Assembly (NCBI GenBank): GCA_002713215.1
Contig: PAVO01000019.1
Span: 558,001 to 622,000 of the forward strand
DNA from: Crocinitomicaceae bacterium
GTDB lineage: Bacteria > Bacteroidota > Bacteroidia > Flavobacteriales_G > Salibacteraceae
Reading direction: 5' to 3'
Length of the DNA: 64,000 nucleotides
The position numbers were made by a program, and so were the translations under genes. Below the pieces are notes generated by a model, which saw nothing but the letters and a program-made list of their open reading frames with translations, did no database searches and was not told the origin of the DNA. Numbering within the stretch: position 1 is the first letter of the stretch; every line of letters starts with the position of its first letter. Positions 51,696-61,602 of this stretch are shown here, in pieces.

Positions 51696-52457
51696 CTAAC
51701 GAAAGGATAGTTGTTGCAACCGTTTCCCTGAGAATACGATAATCATCTTGGCTCGCGGTATCCTTTTTCCTGTAATGGTTTTTTCAATGGGCAAAACCCA
51801 GCAGGCCATATTGGAATATGATCTGGTTCTCAGGAGCTTTCCCTGACGACTTCTGTAAAGCCATAAGGACAAGTCTTTTCCAAACTCTTCGTAGGTAAAA
51901 GGAGCAATAGGTTCCGGGGTTAAGGCTGAGTCTTTGAGTTGGGATCGATTTCCATAAAATAAGTGGTATTCAGTTTTTGTATCGGTAGAATTATAAAAAT
52001 ATTCCCTTTTTTCATCATAATTCAACAGATAAGGGATATCAATCATAACAGCAATTAGTCCCTCATTAACCCCCATTCTCTTACCTGACAAATACAAGTA
52101 TTTATTCATTCGATTTTGAGACTTTGCAGTTGGTTTAAATTTATGGTAGTTTAGATTTAGGATGTATACATAGGCCAGTCGATCCAGGGTAGTATCGTAA
52201 TTAAACTCCAACCTCCTATTTTTAGACCTTAGTTCATTGAGAGCTTTGAACAAACTTGCATTCAGCTTTTCCTGATCGATGTTATGTGGGTCCAAAACCT
52301 CGTTTCCATCAACTTCTTTTTCCTTTACAAGAATTTGATTGGTATAGAAATGAAAGGTGCTATCGTAGGATTTTACAAAGGACTTCGATTGGGAGTATCC
52401 TGTCAAACTTATAATCTGAATGAAAATGCAGAGACTAAAGCAGACGCTCGATTTCAT
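51696..52457 (-). CDS. Secreted protein, possibly CAP/SCP-like
   Basis: A 253-residue exported protein (signal 1-22, ending GYSQS). Residues about 65-105 read LNASLFKALNELRSKNRRLE and YDTTLDRLAYVYILNLNYHK. This resembles the first helices of CAP (SCP/PR1) domains, which pattern as '..a...lN..R...g...L..d..L...A...a'. A later stretch, MACWVLPIEKT and AKMIIVFSG, could be the closing strands. The catalytic-like His of CAP proteins is not clear, so this is a tentative match. The start overlaps the upstream LRR gene by 23 bp, so the two are probably expressed together. Confidence 0.5.
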   Translation of the reverse strand: MKSSVCFSLCIFIQIISLTGYSQSKSFVKSYDSTFHFYTNQILVKEKEVDGNEVLDPHNIDQEKLNASLFKALNELRSKNRRLEFNYDTTLDRLAYVYILNLNYHKFKPTAKSQNRMNKYLYLSGKRMGVNEGLIAVMIDIPYLLNYDEKREYFYNSTDTKTEYHLFYGNRSQLKDSALTPEPIAPFTYEEFGKDLSLWLYRSRQGKLLRTRSYSNMACWVLPIEKTITGKRIPRAKMIIVFSGKRLQQLSFR

Positions 52458-55302
52458 CGTATCCCGTAGTTTTTTTGTCTAGTATTTTAAGCTTTAATGT
52501 TCTTTTTCCCAGTGCTTTTGCCTCTTTCAGAGTTCGGCTGCTTACTACACCTAATTTGTCATTGGGCAAATCTACGAGGACCGAAACACTATTTTTACCA
52601 TCGTACCAAAACGAGTTTTGCCAAATTAAACCCATCGTTCCCTTTTTAGTGTTATCCACTACTATTATTTTATTAGGTTGAACTATTTCTCCGTTCTCTG
52701 CTAGAAGATTTCCTTTGAACTTATTTGGTTGCGCAAATTGATATTTTATGTCTTCGTTGTAAGTTCCGAAACTTCTAACAGAAAAAAACTGGCGGGTGGG
52801 TATTCTTAAGTTAGATGCTTGAATCTCTTCTTCGCTCATTACAACCACACTATCATCGAACCAGACATTAAATAAATTTTCTCCTTTTTCCTTAACCAAT
52901 TCATTGTATTTATACGTTTCGTCTTCGTAAGATTTATACCGGGCATAGTATTTATCCCAATAGGGTTGTACGCGCTGATCAACGCGATTCCACCTCTTTT
53001 TGGTTCTGGCTAAACTCCTGTTATAAGAGCGGTAAAAGTGCTTTATTTTTTTTGCTTCAACATCATGGTTGTTTGTAGCGAATTCCGGGTAACAAGGAAT
53101 TATAATTTTTTCGTTATAAGCAGTTATAATGAGATCGAAATTGTCGTTCTTCACATTGGGTATCAATTCAATATCTCTGATAATAGAAGGCCGGTTCCAT
53201 TTGGAAGTCCAAAAGCTTTCATACTCGGATTGCCTTTTGTAGTAACGAGTTAAATCTTTTCGCAACGAGTCTAATTTGGATTTCATTTCAGCGGCGTTGT
53301 TTCCATCATAAACCCATTTGGCTTTTTTGAACTCTCGGATGTAACTGAACCTCTTGTAATTACGCCCTCCTCGAATAGAGTTATATTTAGGGAAAAGGGA
53401 AATTGAAAAACTCTCCTTTTGACTGATTTTCTTAGTTTTAAAAACAATTCGTTGATACCGGGACCTTTCATATGGCATAACTGGTTCCACAGGTTTGTTG
53501 ATACTGAGCATCATCTTTATCTGTCCATTGAATTCGGCCAGGTCTTTCTCGGTTATTTGGGTCAGTGAGTCATTTTCTAATTTTTCCCATTGTCCGGTTG
53601 CCTCGTCCAAAAAATAGAGTGTATCGGTTGTCCTGTTTACGGGAAGGGCAGCCTGAATTGGGTTATCTGGGTTTATGGATATTCCGGTGTTTGGAGTTTC
53701 CAGCTGAATACTAAACATGGATGAAGAAGAGAAAAACTCAGTTTGATTATTATTTTGTTCGGTCATTGGAATTCCCGCAAGGGCGATCTCTAGTGGGGTA
53801 GCATAGGTTTCTACAATCAGATTTACAGGCTCGGTTAGTGGTTTGCCTTTTGAATCCAGAAATGCATTTTCAGGAATAAATAAACTATAACCGTTGTCAG
53901 TTTTGATACTCTTTGAAGTGCCTGGAGCATAGGTAATTTCTGTTGAATTGGTTAGGCCTTTAACTTCTATCTTTTCAGGTCTGGCAATCAGTGGAGAGTC
54001 CATTTCCAACGGTTGTTTCTTATAGCTTAGTTTAAGGCTGGGAAAAGTAGATTTAAGTTTTAGAATTTCTTCGCTACTGGTGTTGGTACTGGTCACGTTT
54101 AAGGATTTAATATGGGAGTTATCGGATAAGTTGGAGGTGTAAAATTTCAGGTTCGACCCACTTAAATCGGCATGGTTCAACGAGTCCCATCCTACAAGGT
54201 TGATTGTCTTCACTCCACCGGTATTTTGTATTCTTAGATTTTTTACTTCGGGCAAGGAGCCAAATAGTGAATCGCCATCCAGCACGATTTCGGAATTACG
54301 AATTTCCATAGTATTCAATGCAGGAAAATTGCTGCTGTCTAAATAAGGCAGTTTGAGCTCATTTCCCTGCAGTACCATTGCTGAAAGTTTGTTCAAAGAA
54401 GTATTTGTTGGCTTAAGTACAACACCGTTCAGGCTTATTATTTCCAGTGATTTTAAATCGGCTAATTCGTTAAGGAATTCAAGGTGCTTCGATTTCAAAT
54501 GATTCTGAGGGTAGATAATTTTTAGAGATTCTAATTGAGTAAGTTCTGCAAGCGATTCATTTAGTCTTTTACAATCGCCATTCCTTATTTCCAATTCTTT
54601 AACCTGATCCAGTAGCTTGAAGTTTTTTGGGAATCGGTCTACTGGACCTGTTGCTAATTGATTGAGATTAGGCATATTGGCCAGACTGAAAATCGCTTCC
54701 TGATTCAGTAGGTTTTTATTGTGTTTTATGTTAAGTGTTTTGATACTGGAAGCCAGTTGAATTTCTCCCGGTAATTCAGAAAGTTTATTGCATGATACGT
54801 CAAGTTCAGTTAGAGTGATTTTTGTGAATAGTTCCGGAGGTAAGTGTTGTAAATAATTATTAGAAAGGTTCAGCTTTTTTAGCGATAGAGAGCTGGTTAT
54901 ATCTGGGGACAAATAGTACATGCGATTCCTCGAAAGGTTAAGCTCTTCCAGGTTTTCAAGATTTGAAATTGCAGCAAAAATGGAGTTTTGGTCTATTCTT
55001 TCGTTTGATGAGTACTCTAGAAACCTTAGCTTTTTAATCTCACCTACCCAGGACGGAAGCTTTCTGATTTCAGTCTTTCGAATTACCAGCCTTTCCACGT
55101 TTTTACAATTTAAAAGCTCTTTAGGTAGCTTATCGATTTGATTTCCTTCCAGTATTACATTTTTCACGGTGTTGGAATTTTCAACCATACAATCAACGGT
55201 ATAACAGGTGGAATTTTGAGCCGATTGGGCAACTGAAATTTCAATCGAGATTATATGGATAAATAGAAGAAGTAAACTGTAAATTTTAAGGTTGAATTTC
55301 AT
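52435..55302 (-). CDS. Leucine-rich-repeat surface protein with ZU5-like domain
   Basis: A large exported protein of 955 residues from ATG 55302, which opens a clear signal peptide (KFNLKIYSLLLLFIHIISIE then ISVAQ); ATG 55338 would add 12 residues. Residues about 40-420 hold more than a dozen leucine-rich repeats: LEGNQIDKLPKELLNC, LNLSRNRMYYLSPDI, LNLSNNYLQHLPPELF and LDVSCNKLSELPGEI are the clearest. From about 455 a ZU5-like module begins (IKTDNGYSLFIPENAFLDSK, GKPLTEPVNLIVETYATPLE). The C-terminal 300 residues are basic and Tyr-rich with no known fold. No T9SS tail is seen. The pattern suggests a surface or periplasmic recognition scaffold. It overlaps the CAP-like gene downstream. Confidence 0.8.
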   Translation of the reverse strand: MKFNLKIYSLLLLFIHIISIEISVAQSAQNSTCYTVDCMVENSNTVKNVILEGNQIDKLPKELLNCKNVERLVIRKTEIRKLPSWVGEIKKLRFLEYSSNERIDQNSIFAAISNLENLEELNLSRNRMYYLSPDITSSLSLKKLNLSNNYLQHLPPELFTKITLTELDVSCNKLSELPGEIQLASSIKTLNIKHNKNLLNQEAIFSLANMPNLNQLATGPVDRFPKNFKLLDQVKELEIRNGDCKRLNESLAELTQLESLKIIYPQNHLKSKHLEFLNELADLKSLEIISLNGVVLKPTNTSLNKLSAMVLQGNELKLPYLDSSNFPALNTMEIRNSEIVLDGDSLFGSLPEVKNLRIQNTGGVKTINLVGWDSLNHADLSGSNLKFYTSNLSDNSHIKSLNVTSTNTSSEEILKLKSTFPSLKLSYKKQPLEMDSPLIARPEKIEVKGLTNSTEITYAPGTSKSIKTDNGYSLFIPENAFLDSKGKPLTEPVNLIVETYATPLEIALAGIPMTEQNNNQTEFFSSSSMFSIQLETPNTGISINPDNPIQAALPVNRTTDTLYFLDEATGQWEKLENDSLTQITEKDLAEFNGQIKMMLSINKPVEPVMPYERSRYQRIVFKTKKISQKESFSISLFPKYNSIRGGRNYKRFSYIREFKKAKWVYDGNNAAEMKSKLDSLRKDLTRYYKRQSEYESFWTSKWNRPSIIRDIELIPNVKNDNFDLIITAYNEKIIIPCYPEFATNNHDVEAKKIKHFYRSYNRSLARTKKRWNRVDQRVQPYWDKYYARYKSYEDETYKYNELVKEKGENLFNVWFDDSVVVMSEEEIQASNLRIPTRQFFSVRSFGTYNEDIKYQFAQPNKFKGNLLAENGEIVQPNKIIVVDNTKKGTMGLIWQNSFWYDGKNSVSVLVDLPNDKLGVVSSRTLKEAKALGKRTLKLKILDKKTTGYDEIERLL

Positions 55303-55493
55303 GGTATTAAAGATTAGAAGTTGTAATAAATTACGCAATTACTTCAATTTAATTGCTTTTGAATTAATAATTCATTTCCATAACAAAGATGAGTCCAACC
55401 TGAATTTAACCACTAAATTTGGACTCAAACGCACAGAAAGCATACATTCTATGTTCAATTGATTTAAATTCTCGAACATTATAAAAAGTTACA

Positions 55494-56318
55494 ATGCAAT
55501 CATTTAAAAACAAGACGGTTTTTATAACCGGAGCAACACGTGGTATTGGAAAAGAAATAGGACTTAGGTTAGCCAAAGAAGGAGCCAACATAATTGTAAC
55601 CGGAAAATCAACTAAGCCGCATCCTAAGTTGGAGGGAACGATCCATTCATCGGCCGAAGAAATGATTGAAGCTGGTGGTAAGGCAATTGCCTTTGAAATG
55701 GATATCAGAGACGAGGGTCAGGTGATACACGCAATTAACGAAGGTGCAAAGACCTTCGGAGGAATCGATGTGTTAATTAACAATGCCTCTGCCATTAGTT
55801 TGAGCGATACGGAACGTTTGGAAATGAAACGTTTTGATCTGATGCATCAGGTGAATACCAGGGGCACTTATATGGCAAGTAAATATGCCATTCCACACCT
55901 AAAGGGAAGTGATAACCCACACATTTTAAACTTAAGCCCACCCCTAAATATGGCTGCGCATTGGTTTGCACCTCATGTCGGATATACTATGGCAAAGTAT
56001 GGAATGAGTCTTTGTGTTCTTGGAATGAGTGAAGAGCTGAAAAAGTATGAAATTGGAGTAAATGCGTTGTGGCCGGCAACTACCATTGCAACTGCCGCGA
56101 TTCAAAACTTACTTGGCGGCGATGAAGTTGTAAAACGATCTCGTAAGCCTGGGATAGTATCTGAAGCAGCATATTATATACTTGGTAGAAACAGTGCAAC
56201 AAGCACAGGTAATTTTTTTATTGATGAAGAGATCTTAAAAGAAGAAGGTATTACTGATCTGGAACAGTACAAAGTAAATCCTGGCTCTGAGTTATTGCGG
56301 GATCTGTTTTTGGACTAG
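55494..56318 (+). CDS. Short-chain dehydrogenase/reductase, HSDL2-like
   Basis: A 274-residue NAD(P)H-dependent oxidoreductase with a Rossmann fold. TGATRGIG (12-19) is the cofactor loop, NNASAIS the catalytic Asn motif, and YTMAKYGM (about 163-170) has the Tyr and Lys of the active site. The stretch LNLSPPLNMAAHWFAPHVGY and then YTMAKYGMSLCVLGMSEELK closely follows the hydroxysteroid dehydrogenase-like 2 (HSDL2) subgroup, in which the usual catalytic Ser lies in the LSPP region. The natural substrate, probably a fatty-acid or steroid-like alcohol, is not known. The last 27 bp overlap the convergent sensor kinase gene. Confidence 0.9.
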   Translation: MQSFKNKTVFITGATRGIGKEIGLRLAKEGANIIVTGKSTKPHPKLEGTIHSSAEEMIEAGGKAIAFEMDIRDEGQVIHAINEGAKTFGGIDVLINNASAISLSDTERLEMKRFDLMHQVNTRGTYMASKYAIPHLKGSDNPHILNLSPPLNMAAHWFAPHVGYTMAKYGMSLCVLGMSEELKKYEIGVNALWPATTIATAAIQNLLGGDEVVKRSRKPGIVSEAAYYILGRNSATSTGNFFIDEEILKEEGITDLEQYKVNPGSELLRDLFLD

Positions 56319-58124
56319 TTTTTTTACCACCTCTCTTCGTTCATCATGGTTAACTGGAATTGCAATGCATACCTCTGTACCCTGGTTTTGTTCTGATTTA
56401 ATGATTAGCTTACCGCCCAAATGTCGAGTCACTTTATCAATTGAATAAAGGCCTAGCCCAGCACCCTCACTTAGATTGCTTCCTCTATGAAACATGGTTG
56501 TCGCTTTGTCCCTTACATTTTGATTCATCCCAACTCCATTATCTTTAACTCGGATCAGGCACATTCCTTTTTGTTCAACCACAGAGAGCTTTGCCATGCT
56601 CTTTTCTTTTTTCTTATCTCTAAAAACTATAGAATTAAAGATCAACTCTTTGATCATCATTTTTAGTAACTGCCTAATTCCATTGATATGCGTGTTTGAA
56701 CCTAAAGAAATTTCTACGCTAAATTGGGACTTGGCGATAATTGGTTTTAGCTCTTCCAGAATTTCCTGAACGGCCATATTAACGTTAAATGGTTGGTCGT
56801 CGGATAGCTCTTTCTCCAGGCTGGAAACCAGAGTTAGCATATCCAACATACGAGTCATTTTATCCAATTCCCGGTCAAACAATCCTTCGTACTCAATAGG
56901 AATGTATTTAACTCCTTTGTTCTTAGATTCCAATTGAATAAGGTATAGCAATTGCTGAACATTTACCACCGGTGTTTTTAAATCATGTGACGTGGTGTAG
57001 AAAAATGTATTTAGTTCCTGGTTAAGTTTTAGAAGTTCATCTTCTTTCTCTAAAATCTCCACCAGTTTATTTTCCAGTGTTATTTCAGATTGGCGTAATT
57101 TTCTATTGGCTTCTATCAGGTGATTAACAGTTCTTATTTTATTAATCAGGTTTTCAACCAGCTCCAAATCTGATTTTCTTACTCTTCCTTCTTTATTGAA
57201 AACGATAACGGAAACACCACCCTCAAAATAATTGATGTAATTAACTATTTCAAAACCCAGAAATTCCTGTACTTGATGATCAAAGTGGTGTTTTTTTCTA
57301 AAATTTTTGTCTCCAACCTGTTCAAAATAGGTAATTGTTTTCTCTCGAATTGATCGAAGTATGGGGGCATCACTCTTATGATTAATAACAATTTTATTGG
57401 ATGTGATTAATTGGCCATTTTCTTTTTTATATACATGACCTTCAAAGTCTCCATGGTTATTTTGTTCCGTTATAAATATACCTGAGAATTTTTGGTCGAG
57501 AATAAATGCAGAAAGGCGCTCAAATCCATCGTTTTTGGCCTCTAATTCCTGAATGTTATCCAACAGTTGAACTCCAAACGATCGAAAAGTGCTTAGCCCA
57601 CTTTTATCTTCCGATTTCTTGGCAATTGCTTTGGTCCAAATAAGAATGTAATTCTGTTCCTCTTTTTTGGTAAGCATTAAACGATACCAACCATTTAACT
57701 TTTTGGAATACACTTCGCATTCATGATCAATTAAAGAAAGATTTTCCAGGCAGATGTCCAATATAAATGAGTGTCCTTTAGAGCCAAACAAACCCTGAAT
57801 ATGATCAATTCCTTTTTTTGTAAAGAGTTCCTTCGTTTTCCCCATTGAAGCAATAATATTACCTTCATGGTCTATTATGAAAGCAGGGTCCGGTCTTTGG
57901 GCTGGAAGTTCTAGAAGTAATGTGTTGTTTCGGTTTGCATAGTTAACCGATGCTTTTGAAAACGATTGGATGATTATTGGAAAAAGGTAAGGAACCCATT
58001 CACCAAAAATACCGACACCAACAACCGTATTAATTGAAGCACCAATTAAAAATGTGAGCAAGTAATTTAATGGATGCAAGAACTGCTTTCCAACAAATCG
58101 TAAGTATTCAAGCACGGTTTGCAT
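56292..58124 (-). CDS. Sensor histidine kinase with PAS-like and GAF-like regions
   Basis: A 610-residue membrane kinase. Residues 12-60 contain two hydrophobic segments (PLNYLLTFLIGASINTVVGV, PYLFPIIIQSF). A PAS-like unit follows (PDPAFIIDHEGNIIASMGKT, about 75-170). The HisKA domain has the phospho-acceptor His in TTSHDLKTPVVN (about 379). The ATPase domain has the N box around LIFNSIVF, G1 in VKDNGVGMN and G2 GAGLGLYSID. The short coiled coil NRKLRQSEITLENKLVEILE links sensor and kinase. No response regulator gene lies next to it, so it is an orphan kinase. The 3' end overlaps the convergent SDR gene by 27 bp. Confidence 0.9.
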   Translation of the reverse strand: MQTVLEYLRFVGKQFLHPLNYLLTFLIGASINTVVGVGIFGEWVPYLFPIIIQSFSKASVNYANRNNTLLLELPAQRPDPAFIIDHEGNIIASMGKTKELFTKKGIDHIQGLFGSKGHSFILDICLENLSLIDHECEVYSKKLNGWYRLMLTKKEEQNYILIWTKAIAKKSEDKSGLSTFRSFGVQLLDNIQELEAKNDGFERLSAFILDQKFSGIFITEQNNHGDFEGHVYKKENGQLITSNKIVINHKSDAPILRSIREKTITYFEQVGDKNFRKKHHFDHQVQEFLGFEIVNYINYFEGGVSVIVFNKEGRVRKSDLELVENLINKIRTVNHLIEANRKLRQSEITLENKLVEILEKEDELLKLNQELNTFFYTTSHDLKTPVVNVQQLLYLIQLESKNKGVKYIPIEYEGLFDRELDKMTRMLDMLTLVSSLEKELSDDQPFNVNMAVQEILEELKPIIAKSQFSVEISLGSNTHINGIRQLLKMMIKELIFNSIVFRDKKKEKSMAKLSVVEQKGMCLIRVKDNGVGMNQNVRDKATTMFHRGSNLSEGAGLGLYSIDKVTRHLGGKLIIKSEQNQGTEVCIAIPVNHDERREVVKKLVQKQIPQ

Positions 58125-58241
58125 AAGGGTGAAAATTGATGCTAGCTAAGTTCACCTTTACGACGCAGTTATTTTGCAATAATCACGACAGAAGAAAGTT
58201 AAGTCGGGTTAATTTTAAAAACCCAAAGTATTCATAGAATA

Positions 58242-61200
58242 CTAATCCCAATTCAGTTCGGGCATCCAACCAGGAGTATAGCTAGCTCCGGCAGCTTGTA
58301 ATTGCTTTTCAAGATCCTTTAGTTCCGTTTTGATGGTTTTCAACTCATCCATAACAAAGTGGAGGTCTTCCTTGGCAATTTTCACCTGCTCTATTTGTGT
58401 TGCAGTAGGCTCAGAAGTAGTTCTCCATAAGTAATAAACAACCAGCCCAAGCCGTGAGTTAATGGATGGAGAGGTTTCAAATTCACGTTTTGATAAACTT
58501 TGATCTCCGTATAGTTTTATGCTAATTTGACTCAGATGTTTTTGAATATTATCTACATCTTCCAGTAATTTGTTGTCCACTCCTGCGGTGCTTATCACAG
58601 CTTGTTTCATGTACTTGGTCCTCTCCGTGAAATTATTGGTGACTTTGTTAGCCTTACCCAATCGGTTTCTAACCAAAGCCGCATCCGCAGCAAAAGCCTC
58701 AATTGCTGTTCGATCAAAGCCAATTTGCTTGTTCAATTCTAAAAACTTCAGGTTGAAACCTACGGGTTGAGTCAGCTCTTCAACTTTTCCTCTAACCACC
58801 TGGCTCATGGATACGGTATATTGTCCCGGGAGTGCCATTCGACCATAATCATATCCCTGGTATATGTTTTTAGGTTTCTTCGATTTTAGGCTAACCGGGC
58901 TTTGAGGCTCAAATCGCAAATCCCACGTGATACGGTTTAATCCCGATTTAGGACTGGATTTTAATTTGCGAACTACTTTCCCACTTTTATCAGAGATGGT
59001 GAAGATTAAGTAGGGTTTCTCTTCCTTGTCTTCAGCTCTTATTTCTTCAAAAGAAGGGTAGGGAACTGTGGAGTTATTTTTGATAAGTTCCTTTTCTTTT
59101 TCCTGCCTCATTTTCTTTAATGTTTTTGGCGCTTCCTTCAGGTAGTATGTAAATACAGCACCTACGGGTGGATTTTGAGTATTGAAATAGGACTCTCCCT
59201 GAAATGATTTTCCCCTTCGTCCGAGTGCAGAAGATTCAATGTACATTTCTCCATCTTTGATGGAATAGATTCGGGCTACATCATTTTCCAACCCTTCTTC
59301 TGTAATTTCTCTTAACGGAGAATAATTATCCAGCACATAAAATCCTCTTCCAAAAGTTCCCAGTACCAGGTCATTTTCTCTTGTTTGGATTTCCATATCA
59401 CGTACCGCAATAGTTGGTAACCCTGCTTTTAGTTGGGTCCATTTGCCACCACCATCAACGCTAACAAACACTCCAAATTCGGTACCTACAAAAAGTAAGT
59501 TCGCATTTATATGGTCTTCTACGATACAATATACCGAACCCCTTTCAGGAAGATTTGAACCAATGGAAGACCAGGTGGCTCCTTTGTCTCTACTGCGGTA
59601 TACATAGGGTTTAAAATCTCCGTTCTTATGATTATTAAAGATGGCGTAAACCGTATTCTCACTGTGTCGCGAAGCCAATAACATGTTTACATAAGTCTTA
59701 GCGGGTACACCCGAAACACTTTCTATTTTTTTCCAGTTTTGTCCTGCGTCAGATGTAATCTGAATTAAGCCATCATCGGTTCCAACATAAATCAGGTCCT
59801 CTTGTTTTGGAGATTCACTTAGGGCGACAATATTTCCATAGATAGTAGTAGACTTATTTTTTGCAACGGCATCCATACTCCATACCTTACCCATTACAGG
59901 CAGTGTGTTTCGGTCTATCTGTCTGGTTAGGTCTCCGCTAATGGCTTTCCACGAGTTTCCGCGATCTTCTGATCTAAAAAGTTTATTTGCTGCAAAATAG
60001 AGTCGCTTGTTGTTGTGAGGGGAAATAATTAAAGGTGCATCCCAATTCCAACGAAAAGCAGCTTCATCTTTTTTAGGTTGAGGTTTAATGTCAACCTTTT
60101 CTCCACTTGCTTTGTCGTATCTAACCAGCCAACCGTATTGACTTTGAGCATAAACTATATTGGGATCTTTAGGGTCCACGGCAGATTCAAACCCATCTCC
60201 TCCCTTGGTTACAAACCAATCTGAATTTACGATTCCGCGCTTATCCGACGTTCGGGAAGGGCCCATCAACGAAAAATTATCTTGCGTACCACCGGCAATG
60301 TTATAGAAGGGTTCGTCATTGTCTACCGTAACCTTATAAAACTGGGTAATTGGTAGGTTAGTTTTAAAATCCCAGGTAGCGGCTTTATCCCAACTTTCAT
60401 AGATTCCGCCGTCGCATCCCATTACGTAGTGTTCGGCATCATCCGGATCGATCCACATGCAATGGTTGTCTACGTGCTTACTTTTTTCTCCTAAGCTTTT
60501 CCAGGTTGTACCGCCATCGTTACTTACCTTGGCCCAGGTATCCATACTATAGATTCGATTAAATTGATGTGGATCGCAAACCAATTCAACGTAATAATTT
60601 CCGGAAGAAGCATACTTGTTTACCTTTTTCCAGGAGGCTCCACGATCGGTGGAATGATAGATGCCCTGGGTTTCTGATGTAGCTTCAATCATGGCATACA
60701 ATACATCTGGTTTTTGAGGTGAAATGGCCAGGGATATTCTGCCCACATCGCCTTTCGGTAAACCGTTTTCCAGTTTTGTAAAAGTCTTACCACCATCGGT
60801 CGATTTGTAGATAGCGGATTCAGGCCCACCACTGATATAGGTCCAAACATGTCTTCTACGCTGATGTGCTGTGGCATAAATTACATTTGAATTTCTAGGA
60901 TCGAAATGAACTTCATTGAACCCAGTATGCTCACTCACTTCCAATACTTTATTCCAGGTAGATCCGCCGTCTTCCGATAGGTATAATCCACGGTCACCTC
61001 CTTCCTTCCACAATGGACCGTAAGCAGCAACAAAAATCCTGTCGGAATTGTTTGGGTCTACCTTGATCATGCCAATGTGTTCGGAGTTTTCTAACCCAAC
61101 TTTTTTGAACGATTTTCCTCCATCCGATGACTTATATAATCCATCTCCGTAAGCTACTGAACGCTGATTGTTGTTCTCGCCAGTTCCAATCCAAATGACA

Positions 61201-61517
61201 TTGTGGTTATTGGGATCAATTGTAACGCATCCAATTGAGTAGGAGCCCTTTCCATCGAAGATGGGTTTAAATGAAGTTCCTGCATTTACCGTCTTCCATA
61301 CTCCGCCAGAGGCAGCCGTAACATACCAGGTACTTTTTCGGGTAGGGTCTACAGCCATATCAGATACCCGGCCTGAAGTTAGTGCCGGACCAACGCTTCT
61401 AAATTTTAGTGCTGAAAGCGTACCACTATTTAGTTTTGACTTGTCCTTTTCATCTTTTTGGGCAGCAAGAGAAGTAATTAACAGGGCAGAACAGAGTAGA
61501 AGGGATATTCGTTTCAT
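58242..61517 (-). CDS. Large sortilin/BNR-repeat exported protein
   Basis: A 1091-residue exported protein with a signal peptide (1-19, ending SLAAQ). Residues 30-720 contain many Asp-box/BNR blades: GGVWKTVNAGTSFKPI, GLYKSSDGGKSFKKVG, GLYLSEDGGSTWNKVL, AIYKSTDGGKTFTKLE, GIYHSTDRGASWKKV, YRSRDKGATWSSIG and FVSVDGGGKWTQLK. These indicate two tandem ten-bladed or similar VPS10/sortilin-like propellers. The last ~330 residues include a beta-sandwich (about 810-900) and a helical tail ending PGWMPELNW. No T9SS sorting domain is present, unlike the BNR protein at 32315. Databases often call such proteins glycosyl hydrolases; no glycosidase residues are evident to me. Confidence 0.88.
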   Translation of the reverse strand: MKRISLLLCSALLITSLAAQKDEKDKSKLNSGTLSALKFRSVGPALTSGRVSDMAVDPTRKSTWYVTAASGGVWKTVNAGTSFKPIFDGKGSYSIGCVTIDPNNHNVIWIGTGENNNQRSVAYGDGLYKSSDGGKSFKKVGLENSEHIGMIKVDPNNSDRIFVAAYGPLWKEGGDRGLYLSEDGGSTWNKVLEVSEHTGFNEVHFDPRNSNVIYATAHQRRRHVWTYISGGPESAIYKSTDGGKTFTKLENGLPKGDVGRISLAISPQKPDVLYAMIEATSETQGIYHSTDRGASWKKVNKYASSGNYYVELVCDPHQFNRIYSMDTWAKVSNDGGTTWKSLGEKSKHVDNHCMWIDPDDAEHYVMGCDGGIYESWDKAATWDFKTNLPITQFYKVTVDNDEPFYNIAGGTQDNFSLMGPSRTSDKRGIVNSDWFVTKGGDGFESAVDPKDPNIVYAQSQYGWLVRYDKASGEKVDIKPQPKKDEAAFRWNWDAPLIISPHNNKRLYFAANKLFRSEDRGNSWKAISGDLTRQIDRNTLPVMGKVWSMDAVAKNKSTTIYGNIVALSESPKQEDLIYVGTDDGLIQITSDAGQNWKKIESVSGVPAKTYVNMLLASRHSENTVYAIFNNHKNGDFKPYVYRSRDKGATWSSIGSNLPERGSVYCIVEDHINANLLFVGTEFGVFVSVDGGGKWTQLKAGLPTIAVRDMEIQTRENDLVLGTFGRGFYVLDNYSPLREITEEGLENDVARIYSIKDGEMYIESSALGRRGKSFQGESYFNTQNPPVGAVFTYYLKEAPKTLKKMRQEKEKELIKNNSTVPYPSFEEIRAEDKEEKPYLIFTISDKSGKVVRKLKSSPKSGLNRITWDLRFEPQSPVSLKSKKPKNIYQGYDYGRMALPGQYTVSMSQVVRGKVEELTQPVGFNLKFLELNKQIGFDRTAIEAFAADAALVRNRLGKANKVTNNFTERTKYMKQAVISTAGVDNKLLEDVDNIQKHLSQISIKLYGDQSLSKREFETSPSINSRLGLVVYYLWRTTSEPTATQIEQVKIAKEDLHFVMDELKTIKTELKDLEKQLQAAGASYTPGWMPELNWD

Positions 61518-61602
61518 GAGAAAATGTTTTGAATGCTCGAATGTAGTTCAGGAAATTAAAGTACGGGCTATGAAATGGTACAAACGGTGTTTGTTTTGTA
61601 CA

